DNA of 34,991 nucleotides from Melioribacteraceae bacterium (GCA_021740785.1 JAIOZI010000053.1:1-34991); one strand, 5' to 3'; positions 25,944 through 34,991 are shown, counted from the stretch's first letter. Translations and numbers: made by a program. The notes: generated from the sequence alone by a model not told the origin.

Positions 25944-27516
25944 AGTTGAATGCCGAACCTTTTCCCGGTTCACTTTCAACCCATAATACACCCCCGTTTT
26001 TTTCAATAAATTCTTTGCACAACATTAAACCCAAGCCGGTACTTGGTTCCCCTTCGGTACCTTTTCTTCTAACCTTGTCGTCTAAATCAAATAGAATTTT
26101 AAGATCAGATTTTGATATTCCCACCCCTGAATCGCGTACTGTCACATGAATCCTATTACCTTTTATTTCTCTTGCCTGAAATGTTATTGTACCTTTCCTC
26201 ATCGTAAACTTAACAGCATTTGATAAGAGATTTCTAATTACTGAATTTATCATATTTGAATCGGCATATACTGTTTGATTGTGCGGAACTTTATTAACCA
26301 CAACAATTTCTTTTGATCTTATATTCTCCTTGTAAGTATCAATTGCATCTTGAATAATACTGTGCATATTAAAATCAGATTGTTCAAAACTCAGAGTTCC
26401 TCGTTGCAACTGTGCCCATTCCAAAAGATTTTCAATTAATTTATACAAATTAGATATCGATGAATAAAAGCTCTTACTGTATTCTAATAATTCATCCCTT
26501 GAAAAATTTTCTATTTCGCTGATTATCAATTCCGACAGACCTAATAAGCTATTAAAGGGACTTTTGAGATCATGCGCCAAAATTGAAAAGAATTTATCTT
26601 TCTCTGCATTTATCTTTCGCAATTCCTTGTTTTTACTCTTAATTTCATTTTCCGCTTTCTTGGAGCTTTCTACTTCGCTCTTAAGCTGATTTACCAACGA
26701 CTTAACTTGCATTGACATTTCGTATAAGCTTTCTCCGAGCGAACCGATCTCATCGGAGGAGTCTATTCTTTTTATTGCATCAAGATTTCCTTTTCTAAAA
26801 TCATCGCTTTGATATTTTAGTTTGGCGATATGTTTTGTGATTGACCTTGCATAAAGTATTCCAATCGCAATGCTCAATATCAACGCAGAGAAACAAATTA
26901 TAATTAAATTCCTGTATGAGGTGTTTATAATATTGAACAGAGAATTCTTTTCATTTTCAAGTCTTTCGGTTGTAAGAGTAATTGCAAGATCAGCAGCGTG
27001 AAGAAAATTTATTTCCGCCATTTCCATTTCTTCTTTTTTTTCTAAAGCTTCTATACCGCCATCACCATCGCTAACCAATCCGATAAACTCATCAGCGTTG
27101 CTTTGAAGCTGTCTTCCCCGTTTTCTAATTTCATTTAGGAAAATTGAATCTTCAGGGAACGACATCATTACTAGTTTTCTATATTTTGAATAGGCTTCAT
27201 GACATGAATTGCATGATTGACTGATTAATCTGTTTTCTTGCTCAATCTGATGTAACTGAGGGATATCATTTTCCGTGGATTTTATGAATGCAAATTCGGT
27301 TGCCGATGATATTAATCGTAAACATGCGAATTTCATATTATCTAAAACCTGAACGAGAGGCAGCGATTTTGTTGATATATGCACATAACCTTTCTCAATG
27401 TCTTTTGTTACTTTTATTCCGAAATAACCGGCAACGGCTACAAAAAGAGAGATGAAAACAAATCCCAAAATCAATTTGTTGCGGATTTTAGAAAATAAAA
27501 TTTCTTTGATTTTCAT
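25912..27516 (-). CDS. Membrane sensor histidine kinase with periplasmic CXXCH (haem c-type) motif
   Basis: This is a 534-aa protein. TM1 is at about 15-35, a periplasmic four-helix-bundle-like sensor at 36-202, TM2 at about 203-223, HAMP at about 224-278, a coiled coil to 305, and HisKA with phospho-acceptor H315 (SILAHDLKSPFNSLLG). HATPase_c has an N box (NLLSNAVKF, 429-437), G1 (DSGVGIS, 462-468) and G2 (STGLGL, 492-497). In the periplasmic part C102-N-S-C105-H106 is a CXXCH haem c attachment motif, so redox potential, oxygen or NO could be the signal (inference). No response regulator is adjacent, so its partner is elsewhere. A 10-bp palindrome lies 60-90 nt upstream. Confidence 0.92.
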   Translation of the reverse strand: MKIKEILFSKIRNKLILGFVFISLFVAVAGYFGIKVTKDIEKGYVHISTKSLPLVQVLDNMKFACLRLISSATEFAFIKSTENDIPQLHQIEQENRLISQSCNSCHEAYSKYRKLVMMSFPEDSIFLNEIRKRGRQLQSNADEFIGLVSDGDGGIEALEKKEEMEMAEINFLHAADLAITLTTERLENEKNSLFNIINTSYRNLIIICFSALILSIAIGILYARSITKHIAKLKYQSDDFRKGNLDAIKRIDSSDEIGSLGESLYEMSMQVKSLVNQLKSEVESSKKAENEIKSKNKELRKINAEKDKFFSILAHDLKSPFNSLLGLSELIISEIENFSRDELLEYSKSFYSSISNLYKLIENLLEWAQLQRGTLSFEQSDFNMHSIIQDAIDTYKENIRSKEIVVVNKVPHNQTVYADSNMINSVIRNLLSNAVKFTMRKGTITFQAREIKGNRIHVTVRDSGVGISKSDLKILFDLDDKVRRKGTEGEPSTGLGLMLCKEFIEKNGGVLWVESEPGKGSAFNFTLNSQTVTD

Positions 27517-28117
27517 TTATACGTTTACCGATTACTTTTAATTCCCAGTAAGTTAATTTGCTGTATCAATATGATGTTGTAAGAGATAAATGGCTTCTCT
27601 TACAATCTTGACAATCAATATACATTTTGTATAAAATGCTGTATCTATGATTTTTTTTCTGATTCAATAAAGGAGTATTTTTAAGATAGCGTTTACTGAC
27701 TAGCGATATTTTACCAGTAAAATTAGCATTAGAACTAAATAAAGCAAGCGATATTTTTTAGGATAAAAAAAACGAAGAAAGAAGGTGAAAAGTTTCCTTG
27801 AAGATATCTTACACTTATTAAGCAGAATAATAAGCAGTCCACTTATAAAAAAAAGTTGAATAACTTTTTGCAATATGGCTGTGTGAGTTAATATGTTATA
27901 CAGGGAGGCATTCAATTATCGGTATCAATTCAAACAAGTAATCGTGGAGAATATCAAGATACAATACTTAAAACGGCAAATCACAACATGAATTAAAATT
28001 TGCGAAAAAAAAATCATGGCGATAAAATTTTTTTAGTTGAGTAGGTTGGGTGTTTAGTGCCATACAGTATCGAAATTATAAATCGTATCCGATTCTGTAT
28101 CTAAAGTATATTTTAAA
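27517..28117. other. Gene-free region between the histidine kinase and the tRNA-derived repeat array
   Basis: The region is A+T-rich. It contains the palindrome 27577-27605, CATTTT-GTAT-AAAATG near 27623-27638, and a TTG-started 71-codon hydrophobic frame (27700-27915, minus) that I do not accept as a gene. I see no clear terminator for transcription coming out of the tRNA/repeat array at its far end. Confidence 0.5.
27577..27605. promoter_or_regulatory. Perfect 10-bp inverted repeat upstream of the histidine kinase
   Basis: TTGTAAGAGA (27577-27586) and TCTCTTACAA (27596-27605) flank a 9-nt spacer, 61-89 nt before the kinase start. The spacing suits a dimeric regulator. It lacks a T-tract, so a terminator is less likely. 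Confidence 0.45.
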
Positions 28118-29885
28118 TACCCACGGCAGGAATTGAATTTACCTGCCGAAGGCAGGCCTGCGACAATAAGGGATGCAAAGTACCCACGGCAGGAATTGAA
28201 TTTACCTTCCGAAGGCAGGCCTGCGACAGTAAGAGTTGAAAAGTACCCACGGCAGGAATTGAATTTACCTGCCGAAGTCAGGCCTGCGACTGAAAGACAT
28301 GCAAAGTACCCAAGTCAGGAATTGAATTTATCTGCCGAAGGCAGGCCTGCGACAGTAAGAGTTGAAAAGTACCCACGGCAGGAATTGAATTTACCTGCCG
28401 AAGGCAGGCCTGCGGCAGCAAGAATTGAAAAAGTACCCACGGCAGGAATTGAATTTACCTTCCGAGGGCAGGCCTGCGACAATAAGGGATGCAAAGTACC
28501 CACGGCAGGAATTGAATTTACCTTCCGAAGTCAGGCCAGCGGCAGTAAGAATTGCAAAGTACCCACGGCAGGAATTGAATTTACCTGCCGAAGTCAGGCC
28601 AGCGACAGTAAGAGTTGAAAAGTACCCACGGCAGGAATCGAATTTACCTGCCGAAGGCAGGCCTGCGGCAGCAAGAATTGAAAAAGTACCCACGGCAGGA
28701 ATTGAATTTACCTTCCGAAGGCAGGCCTGCGACAGTAAGAGTTGCAAAGTACCCAAGTCAGGAATTGAATTTACCTGCCGAAGGCAGGCCTGCGGCAGCA
28801 AGAATTGAAAAAGTACCCACGGCAGGAATTGAATTTACCTTCCGAGGGCAGGCCTGCGACAGCAAGAGTTGAAAAGTACCCACGGCAGGAATCGAATTTA
28901 CCTGCCGAAGTCAGGCCTGTGCCTGAAAGAGTTAAAAAGTACCCACGACAGGACTTGAATTTACCTTCCGAAGGCAGGCCTGCGACAGTAAGAATTGAAA
29001 AGTACCCACGGCAGGAATTGAATTTACCTGCCGAAGGCAGGCCTGCGACAATAAGGGATGCAAAGTACCCACGGCAGGAATTGAATTTATCTGCCGAAGG
29101 CAGGCCTGCGACAGTAAGAGTTGAAAAGTACCCACGGCAGGAATCGAATTTACCTTCCGAAGGCAGGCCTGTGCCTGAAAGAGTTAAAAAGTACCCACGG
29201 CAGGAATCGAATTTACCTTCCGAAGGCAGGCCTGTGCCTGAAAGAGTTAAAAAGTACCCACGACAGGAATCGAATTTACCTGCCGAAGTCAGGCCTGCGA
29301 CTGAAAGACATGCAAAGTACCCACGGCAGGAATTGAATTTACCTTCCGAAGGCAGGCCAGCGACAGTAAGAGTTGCAAAGTACCCACGGCAGGAATTGAA
29401 TTTACCTTCCGAAGGCAGGCCTGCGGCAGCAAGAATTGAAAAAGTACCCACGGCAGGAATTGAATTTACCTTCCGAAGTCAGGCCAGCGGCAGTAAGAAT
29501 TGCAAAGTACCCACGGCAGGAATCGAATTTATCTGCCGAAGTCAGGCCTGTGGCAGCAAGAGTTGAAAAGTACCCAAGGCAGGAATTGAATTTACCTTCC
29601 GAAGGCAGGCCTGCGACAGTAAGAGTTGAAAAGTACCCACGGCAGGAATCGAATTTACCTGCCGAAGTCAGGCCAGCGGCAGTAAGAATTGCAAAGTACC
29701 CACGGCAGGAATCGAATTTATCTGCCGAAGTCAGGCCTGTGGCAGCAAGAATTGAAAAGTACCCACGGCAGGAATTGAATTTACCTTCCGAAGGCAGGCC
29801 TGCGACAATAAGGGATGCAAAGTACCCACGGCAGGAATTGAATTTACCTTCCGAAGGCAGGCCTGCGACAATAAGGGATGCAAAG
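28118..29885 (-). repeat. Tandem array of 28 units (63-64 bp) derived from the 3' end of the adjacent tRNA-Arg
   Basis: The units begin (plus strand) at TACCCA 28118, 28181, 28244 and so on to 29823, and the array runs without a gap into the tRNA gene at 29886. By hand count 24 units are 63 bp and 4 are 64 bp. On the minus (tRNA) strand each unit is a ~19-22 nt linker, then CAGGCCTGCC-TTC-GGCAGG (or GGAAGG), TAAA, then a match to the last 20 nt of the tRNA (TTCAATT T-loop, CCTGC, CGTGGGTA). There are no unique spacers, so this is not a CRISPR. The closest known parallel is the E. coli tyrT locus, where ~178-bp tandem repeats each carry 19 bp of the tRNA-Tyr 3' end (rtT RNA). A transcript of the tRNA reading on would contain all units. 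Confidence 0.95.
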
Positions 29886-29958
29886 TACCCACGGCAGGAA
29901 TTGAACCTGCGGCCTGCGGTTTAGGAAACCGATGCTCTATCCACTGAGCTACGTGGGC
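29886..29958 (-). tRNA. tRNA-Arg (anticodon CCT)
   Basis: The 73-nt cloverleaf reads on the minus strand as follows. Acceptor GCCCACG / CGTGGGT (last pair G-U), D-arm GCTC...GAGC with GG in the loop, anticodon arm TCGGT-TTCCTAA-ACCGC with CCT at 34-36, a short variable loop, T-arm GCAGG-TTCAATT-CCTGC, and discriminator A. CCA is not encoded. The 27-43 pair is a mismatch; everything else is canonical. The 3' end is the first element of the tandem array, so 3' processing must cut at the junction with repeat 1. Confidence 0.95.
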
Positions 29959-30151
29959 AAATATTAATTATCTACTGGTGCTTTTATTCAAAAATTTCAG
30001 CTCGAAAATATAGCTAACTATGCCAATCTATACAAATTTTCTAATCATAATTAAGAAATAATAAATAATTAATCTTGCACAGTCGGTTTAAATTGAATTT
30101 ACATGTCTTTTTTAATAAATTTCAAGATTAAATTTAACAGAACAATCGTAG

Positions 30152-31459
<1,308 letters not shown>

Positions 31460-31484
31460 TTCTAATTAAATAGTTATTAAGAAG

Positions 31485-31510
31485 AGCGTCCTTTACGGGC
31501 GCTTTTCTGT
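31485..31510 (+). terminator. Rho-independent terminator of eno
   Basis: AGCGTCC (31485-31491), TTTAC and GGGCGCT (31497-31503), followed by TTTTCTGTCT, form a 7-bp stem with one G-U pair, extendable by A-U pairs. It lies 25 nt after the eno stop and separates it from glnA. Confidence 0.8.
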
Positions 31511-31541
31511 CTCTATACAAATAAGAAAACACGAGGATATA

Positions 31542-32924
31542 ATGAGTGATACCAATCTTCAGAAAATCAATAGTATGATCAAAAAACATGAAATTGAATT
31601 TATTGATTTAAAAGCGATTGATCTTGTCGGCAGGCTTCACCACATTTCGCTTCCTGTATATCCGGGGATAATGAAAAAGTTGATGAAAGAAGGCGTTGGA
31701 TTCGATGGTTCAAGTTACGGCTTTCGTAAAGTTGAGAACAGTGATATGATTCTAATCCCGGATTTGGAAACCGCAGCAATTGATCCTTTCCGCGAAGCAC
31801 AAACATTAAGCTTTTATTCACATATAGTTCTCACCGATGATGCACATTCGCCTTTTAGTCAGGATGGAAGGTATATCGCAAAACGTGTGCAGCAATTGCT
31901 TAAAGAGAAAACCGGTGTTGATCAATCATGGTGGGGACCGGAATTCGAATTCTACATATTTTCTAAAGTTGATTATGACACACGCACTGCCTCTTCTTAT
32001 TATTATGTTGAACATGAAGAGGAATTTAATCACAAAGCTTATCATGCAGCAAACCCATTCGATTTATACGATGATTTTAGAGATGAAGCTTCACGTTATT
32101 TTAATCAGAATGGAATAGATGTTAAATATCATCATCACGAAGTGGGTGACAGGGGACAGCAGGAGATTGAAACCTATTTCAGTAATCTTTTAGCCTCTGC
32201 CGATAATATTGTTACGGCAAAATATATTTTATTTAATCTTGCTAAAGAAAAAGATCTGGCTTTGACTTTCATGCCGAAACCTATGTATCAGCAGTCAGGC
32301 AATGGAATGCATCTTCACATGTACTGCACAAAGAACGGAAGAAATGCATTTTATAAAAAAGGCGAATACGGGAATATAAATGATTTGGGCAGATATTTTA
32401 TCGGTGGAATGTTGAAGCACGGAGCGGCTCTATCTGCGTTTACAAATCCAAGCACAAATTCATACAAAAGGTTAGTCCCCGGGTTTGAAGCTCCGGTAGC
32501 GCTGACATATGGAAGAGGCAACCGTGCATCGGCAATCAGAATACCTAAGTACATATCCAATCCTCAGGAAACCCGCTTTGAATACCGTCCTCCGGATGCG
32601 ACTGCAAATCCTTATCTTTGCTTAAGTGCCATGCTGCTAGCCGGAATAGATGGTGTCGTAAATAAAATTGATCCGGTTAAAGAAGGTTTCGGACCGTTTG
32701 ATAAAAAAGATATCGATAAAGAAGATGCGGCACACATAAAGTTCCTGCCCCGCAACTTAACCGAAGCTTTGGATGCATTGAAAGCTGATAATGATTTCCT
32801 TAGACTTGATGGTGTATTCACTGATGAACTTTTAGATCAGTGGGTGAAAATAAAAGAGGATGAAATAAAAGCAATCGGTACAATGCCTCATCCGTTTGAG
32901 TATAAGATGTACTTTACTTTGTAA
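31542..32924 (+). CDS. glnA: Type I glutamine synthetase
   Basis: It makes glutamine from glutamate, ammonia and ATP. The 460-aa GS-I subunit has the beta-grasp N-domain ending GVGFDGSSYGF, the ATP/metal region WWGPEFEFYIF, the HHHEVGDRGQQEIE catalytic segment, NGMHLHMY, NPSTNSYKRLVPGFEAPV and RFEYRPPDATANPYL. The adenylylation loop sequence (NLYDLPPE) of enterobacterial GSI-beta is absent; the equivalent part reads IDKEDAAHIKFLPRNL. The enzyme is therefore probably of the GSI-alpha kind, regulated by feedback rather than by adenylylation (inference). It has its own start after the eno terminator, with an ACGAGG ribosome site. Confidence 0.97.
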   Translation: MSDTNLQKINSMIKKHEIEFIDLKAIDLVGRLHHISLPVYPGIMKKLMKEGVGFDGSSYGFRKVENSDMILIPDLETAAIDPFREAQTLSFYSHIVLTDDAHSPFSQDGRYIAKRVQQLLKEKTGVDQSWWGPEFEFYIFSKVDYDTRTASSYYYVEHEEEFNHKAYHAANPFDLYDDFRDEASRYFNQNGIDVKYHHHEVGDRGQQEIETYFSNLLASADNIVTAKYILFNLAKEKDLALTFMPKPMYQQSGNGMHLHMYCTKNGRNAFYKKGEYGNINDLGRYFIGGMLKHGAALSAFTNPSTNSYKRLVPGFEAPVALTYGRGNRASAIRIPKYISNPQETRFEYRPPDATANPYLCLSAMLLAGIDGVVNKIDPVKEGFGPFDKKDIDKEDAAHIKFLPRNLTEALDALKADNDFLRLDGVFTDELLDQWVKIKEDEIKAIGTMPHPFEYKMYFTL

Positions 32925-32979
32925 AAATTTCGCTTAACTTGTATAAAAAAAAATTGTTTGGGAGAAGTGTATTCGTATT

Positions 32980-33008
32980 ACTTATTGAGCTAATAAGTCA
33001 CGTTTTTT
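32980..33008 (+). terminator. Probable terminator downstream of glnA
   Basis: ACTTATT (32980-32986), GAGCT and AATAAGT (32992-32998), followed by CACGTTTTTTATT, form a 7-bp A+T-rich stem with a T-run 3 nt later. It lies 55 nt past the glnA stop. Confidence 0.5.
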
Positions 33009-33070
33009 ATTCTTTAAAATATCAGGTCGCCCAAAGTAGTTATAGGCTGAGTTAAATGGAGTATTTAAGC

Positions 33071-33099
33071 TTGACAAATCTTAGGAACTTTAGTAGGTT
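33071..33099 (+). promoter_or_regulatory. Possible sigma-70-like promoter of the A+T-rich operon
   Basis: TTGACA (33071-33076), 17 nt, TAGGTT (33094-33099). The -35 is perfect and the -10 is weak. It lies 36 nt before the first gene of the operon. It differs in style from the TAnnTTTG promoters of the TA island, which would fit a foreign origin. Confidence 0.35.
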
Positions 33100-33134
33100 A
33101 TTACTGTCAAAAACACAACAGACCATAAATAACT

Positions 33135-33734
33135 ATGAATAATATGATTACTGATAATAATGTAGTAATGATATCAGATGACCTGAATCCTGTAACTATT
33201 TCAGAAAAATATTTTATTGATGCAGGTATCATTCAAAATGAGAAAGAAATAGATTTAGAAAAAATAATAAGATCACCATTTCATTCGAATTATGAATTCA
33301 AAGATGGAATAATATTTCAACTAAGTCATGGGAGATTATTAATAGGGAAAAAAAATGAAAGTGATAGACCATACGAAATTGGTGAGATTTATTTGAACTC
33401 TTTCCCATATTACAGGTTAACAGCATTAGGTATTAATATACAGTACAATGTTGACGGTATTATTCCAGAGGATTTCTTTAAATTGTATGAATCTATCAAT
33501 CATATTAGAGATTATAAAATTCAACAGATTAGCTTAAGATATAAAGTAGGTTATTCTGATTGTAATTTAACAATCGGAAGGATAGAAAATAGTTTATCTT
33601 TTCGATTTAATTTCGATTATCAATTAAAGGGGGAATTATTTAAATCAGTTGACTTAAAATTGGCTGAAGAATATAAAAAAGATAAGATTGAATCTGAAAA
33701 CTTTTTAAATGAATTTTTGGAGAAATATAACTAA
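33135..33734 (+). CDS. Hypothetical protein, first gene of an A+T-rich three-gene operon
   Basis: This 199-aa soluble protein has no signal peptide or membrane segment. A segment at about 85-105 (SFPYYRLTALGINIQYNV) resembles the Y-x-A-x-G-(I/L)-N strand of some sporadic families such as TIGR04255, but the match is too short to assign a family. The rest alternates beta-strand-like and charged stretches (DGIIFQLSHGRLLIGKK; CNLTIGRIENSLSFRFNF). The stop overlaps the next start (TAATG). No strong Shine-Dalgarno is seen. The gene is visibly richer in A+T than eno and glnA beside it. Confidence 0.7.
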   Translation: MNNMITDNNVVMISDDLNPVTISEKYFIDAGIIQNEKEIDLEKIIRSPFHSNYEFKDGIIFQLSHGRLLIGKKNESDRPYEIGEIYLNSFPYYRLTALGINIQYNVDGIIPEDFFKLYESINHIRDYKIQQISLRYKVGYSDCNLTIGRIENSLSFRFNFDYQLKGELFKSVDLKLAEEYKKDKIESENFLNEFLEKYN

Positions 33735-34381
33735 TGTTCGCAACAGAGAATAATAATGATTTTTCAACGTTGATCTTTGGCAAGTTACTTAAAAATCAAA
33801 ATTTAATATATCCAGATTTTGGTGACAAAACAACTGGTGTTTTTAATCAAAGTAATGAAGCTGATTTAATTATAGCAAAGATTAATTATGATTATCGATC
33901 TGAACAAATAAAAAAAGGTAAAATATTTGAAAAGTTTGAGGAAATTTTGAATGAGAATTTGGACAAGATCACAGATTTAGTCAGAAATATACCTGGAATT
34001 AAAAATGCTTCGCTCAGAATAACAAATTCTGAGAGTATCTATGTTAAATTAAAACTTGAGCATGGTAGAAAAATTTATTTTGAGGTTTTCTTTGGAGATA
34101 CAGAAAATTCAGAAGAGACAATTAACTTTGCATACAATATTATTCAAGATAAAACGATAATAGATAATGAATTTGGTATGATTGATGAAATGATTATCAA
34201 ATTAAAAGAAAAATTTATTCCAAAACTAAAGTTTCTTCGATCAAATATTTTGGTCTCAAGTGCATTAACAATATCAACAGAAGAAGATATTGATATATCG
34301 AGCGATGGTACAACGGATGATACTATTTTTGCATTATTAATGAACACACCGAATAATGTTTCTTATGATGTATCCAGCTAG
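33734..34381 (+). CDS. Hypothetical protein, second gene of the A+T-rich operon
   Basis: This 215-aa protein begins at the ATG that shares a base with the previous stop, with a GGAGAAA ribosome site. A central part (IPGIKNASLRITNSESIYVKLKLEHGRKIYFEVFF) looks like a beta-meander, followed by helices (MIDEMIIKLKEKFIPKL). I do not recognise the family. There is no signal peptide or membrane segment. It is translationally coupled to both neighbours: its last 26 nt overlap the start of the next gene. Confidence 0.7.
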   Translation: MFATENNNDFSTLIFGKLLKNQNLIYPDFGDKTTGVFNQSNEADLIIAKINYDYRSEQIKKGKIFEKFEEILNENLDKITDLVRNIPGIKNASLRITNSESIYVKLKLEHGRKIYFEVFFGDTENSEETINFAYNIIQDKTIIDNEFGMIDEMIIKLKEKFIPKLKFLRSNILVSSALTISTEEDIDISSDGTTDDTIFALLMNTPNNVSYDVSS

Positions 34382-34907
34382 ACTTTTACCTCAAAAAAAT
34401 TGTATTATTATTAAAAATATTGATCCAACACACCATCTAATAAGAGGGGTAGATTTTACTGATGAAATTTTTGATGATGATGGTGAACTTCAAGCTGATG
34501 CAATTGAATTAAAGAGAGTTCCAGGTTTTTCTACAAATAAAATTCCATTTTCAGTAATTGATGATATAAAATTTAGGGTTACCAATGGTGAAAAAAATAA
34601 ATATTGGAATCCTGGTGATGACCCTGCTGTTATAAGTGATGAAGATTATGAATACCTACCTGACAGGAAGTTTTTTTTCTTAAAAATCTCAGATATTTAT
34701 GCCGTTGACGCTAAAGCTACTCGTTATGATCAAAAAAAAAAGCATGAATATGAGGTTAATTTAGAGATTACTGTTTCTCACAAACCTACCATTTCAAATT
34801 ATTGGCACTGTGAATTTGACTTATTCTATAAAGACAATGATACAAAAAATATGATTAACCCAACTTGGCAAATCGGGGGTATAAGTTGTGTAAAAACAAC
34901 CACTTAA
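34356..34907 (+). CDS. Hypothetical protein, third gene of the A+T-rich operon
   Basis: This 183-aa acidic protein is rich in aromatic and Asp residues (FDDDGELQADAIELKRVPG, YWNPGDDPAVISDEDYEYLPDRKFFFLKI, NYWHCEFDLFY). The family is unknown; it is predicted to be mostly beta. The start could be ATG 34356, 34365 or 34368. The last two reduce the overlap with the previous gene and begin M(M)YPARLLPQ, which I find more natural. It ends the operon. Confidence 0.68.
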   Translation: MFLMMYPARLLPQKNCIIIKNIDPTHHLIRGVDFTDEIFDDDGELQADAIELKRVPGFSTNKIPFSVIDDIKFRVTNGEKNKYWNPGDDPAVISDEDYEYLPDRKFFFLKISDIYAVDAKATRYDQKKKHEYEVNLEITVSHKPTISNYWHCEFDLFYKDNDTKNMINPTWQIGGISCVKTTT

Positions 34908-34912
34908 AGATT

Positions 34913-34991
34913 TCAGTGGTACACTACATATTTTTTGACTGCTTTTTGAGTCTCTTTACATAGAGCTGCATCATAAATTTGTTTGGCTTCT
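34913..34991 (-). CDS. Possible C-terminal end of a minus-strand gene (partial)
   Basis: An open frame enters from the right edge and stops at TGA 34915-34913, giving 25 residues (EAKQIYDAALCKETQKAVKKY...) with a helical, protein-like composition. If real, it converges with the operon to its left, leaving only 5 nt between stop codons. It is too short to assign. Confidence 0.3.
   Translation of the reverse strand, partial: EAKQIYDAALCKETQKAVKKYVVYH

Noticed and set aside
27700-27915. 71-codon hydrophobic minus-strand frame
   Set aside because: It has a TTG start without a ribosome site, lies in an A+T-rich region where such frames arise by chance, and has no motif. A small membrane protein cannot be fully excluded.
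28118-29885. CRISPR array
   Set aside because: The whole 63-64 bp unit is repeated, with no unique spacers, there are no cas genes nearby, and the conserved part is tRNA-derived.
28118-29885. C(UUCG)G tetraloops in every repeat unit
   Set aside because: When aligned for the best stem (CCTGCC/GGCAGG), the loop is three bases (TTC), so the special UUCG loop is not formed.
28133-29924. Long ORFs on both strands in the tRNA-associated array (up to 253 aa, 21-residue repeats such as KYPRQELNLPAEGRPATVRVE)
   Set aside because: The 63-bp unit is a multiple of three, so any frame open in one unit stays open. Frames are open on both strands, are broken by the 64-bp units, and lead into the tRNA itself. 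They are not proteins.
30090-30105. Array-like string AATTGAATTTAC upstream of eno
   Set aside because: Twelve A+T-rich bases shared with the repeat junction are likely coincidence; no further similarity surrounds them.

Overview
The window looks like a chromosomal segment from a low-GC member of the Bacteroidota/Chlorobiota/Ignavibacteriota group, most likely Ignavibacteria (inference). The reasons are three large secreted proteins that end in a type IX secretion (T9SS) type A sorting domain with the NYPNPFNP signature, and promoters upstream of toxin-antitoxin genes with a TAnnTTTG -7 element (TATCTTTG) rather than a sigma-70 -10 box.

Layout. 1-118: tail of an IS630-like transposase. 355-4287 (minus): a periplasmic aldehyde oxidoreductase operon of PaoABC type in the order paoA-paoC-paoB, with paoC broken by an apparent one-base frameshift near 2668. 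4463-5695 (plus): an exported C1 (bleomycin-hydrolase-like) peptidase. 5977-8625 (minus): a class III nucleotide cyclase fused to a TolB-like domain and TPRs, and a DUF2459 protein. 8716-17601 (minus): three T9SS cargo proteins in a row (BNR/sialidase-fold repeats, LVIVD repeats, subtilisin-like protease).

17812-24379 (minus): an accessory island of small modules, all in one direction: higBA, mazEF, two related Phd/RelE pairs, an AbiE-type pair whose toxin is truncated, a lipoprotein and a zinc-ribbon/HNH-like protein. Three of the modules are followed within about 20 bases of their stop codon by copies of one dispersed repeat. This gives a cassette-like organisation that resembles an integron array, but no integrase is present in the window. 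24380-25742 holds no gene and is filled with short tandem repeats and hairpins.

25743-27516: a small ORF and, convergent to it, a sensor histidine kinase with a haem-c type CXXCH motif in its periplasmic domain. 28118-29958: the most striking structure of the window. A tRNA-Arg(CCT) gene on the minus strand is followed directly by 28 tandem 63-64 bp units, each carrying the last 20 nt of that tRNA (T-loop, 3' T-stem and 3' acceptor strand) plus a hairpin. The long ORFs seen on both strands there are artefacts of the period being a multiple of three.

30167-32924 (plus): housekeeping genes eno and glnA, separated by a terminator. 33135-34907 (plus): a visibly more A+T-rich, tightly overlapping three-gene operon of unknown function, probably horizontally acquired. 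A possible minus-strand gene tail lies at the right edge.
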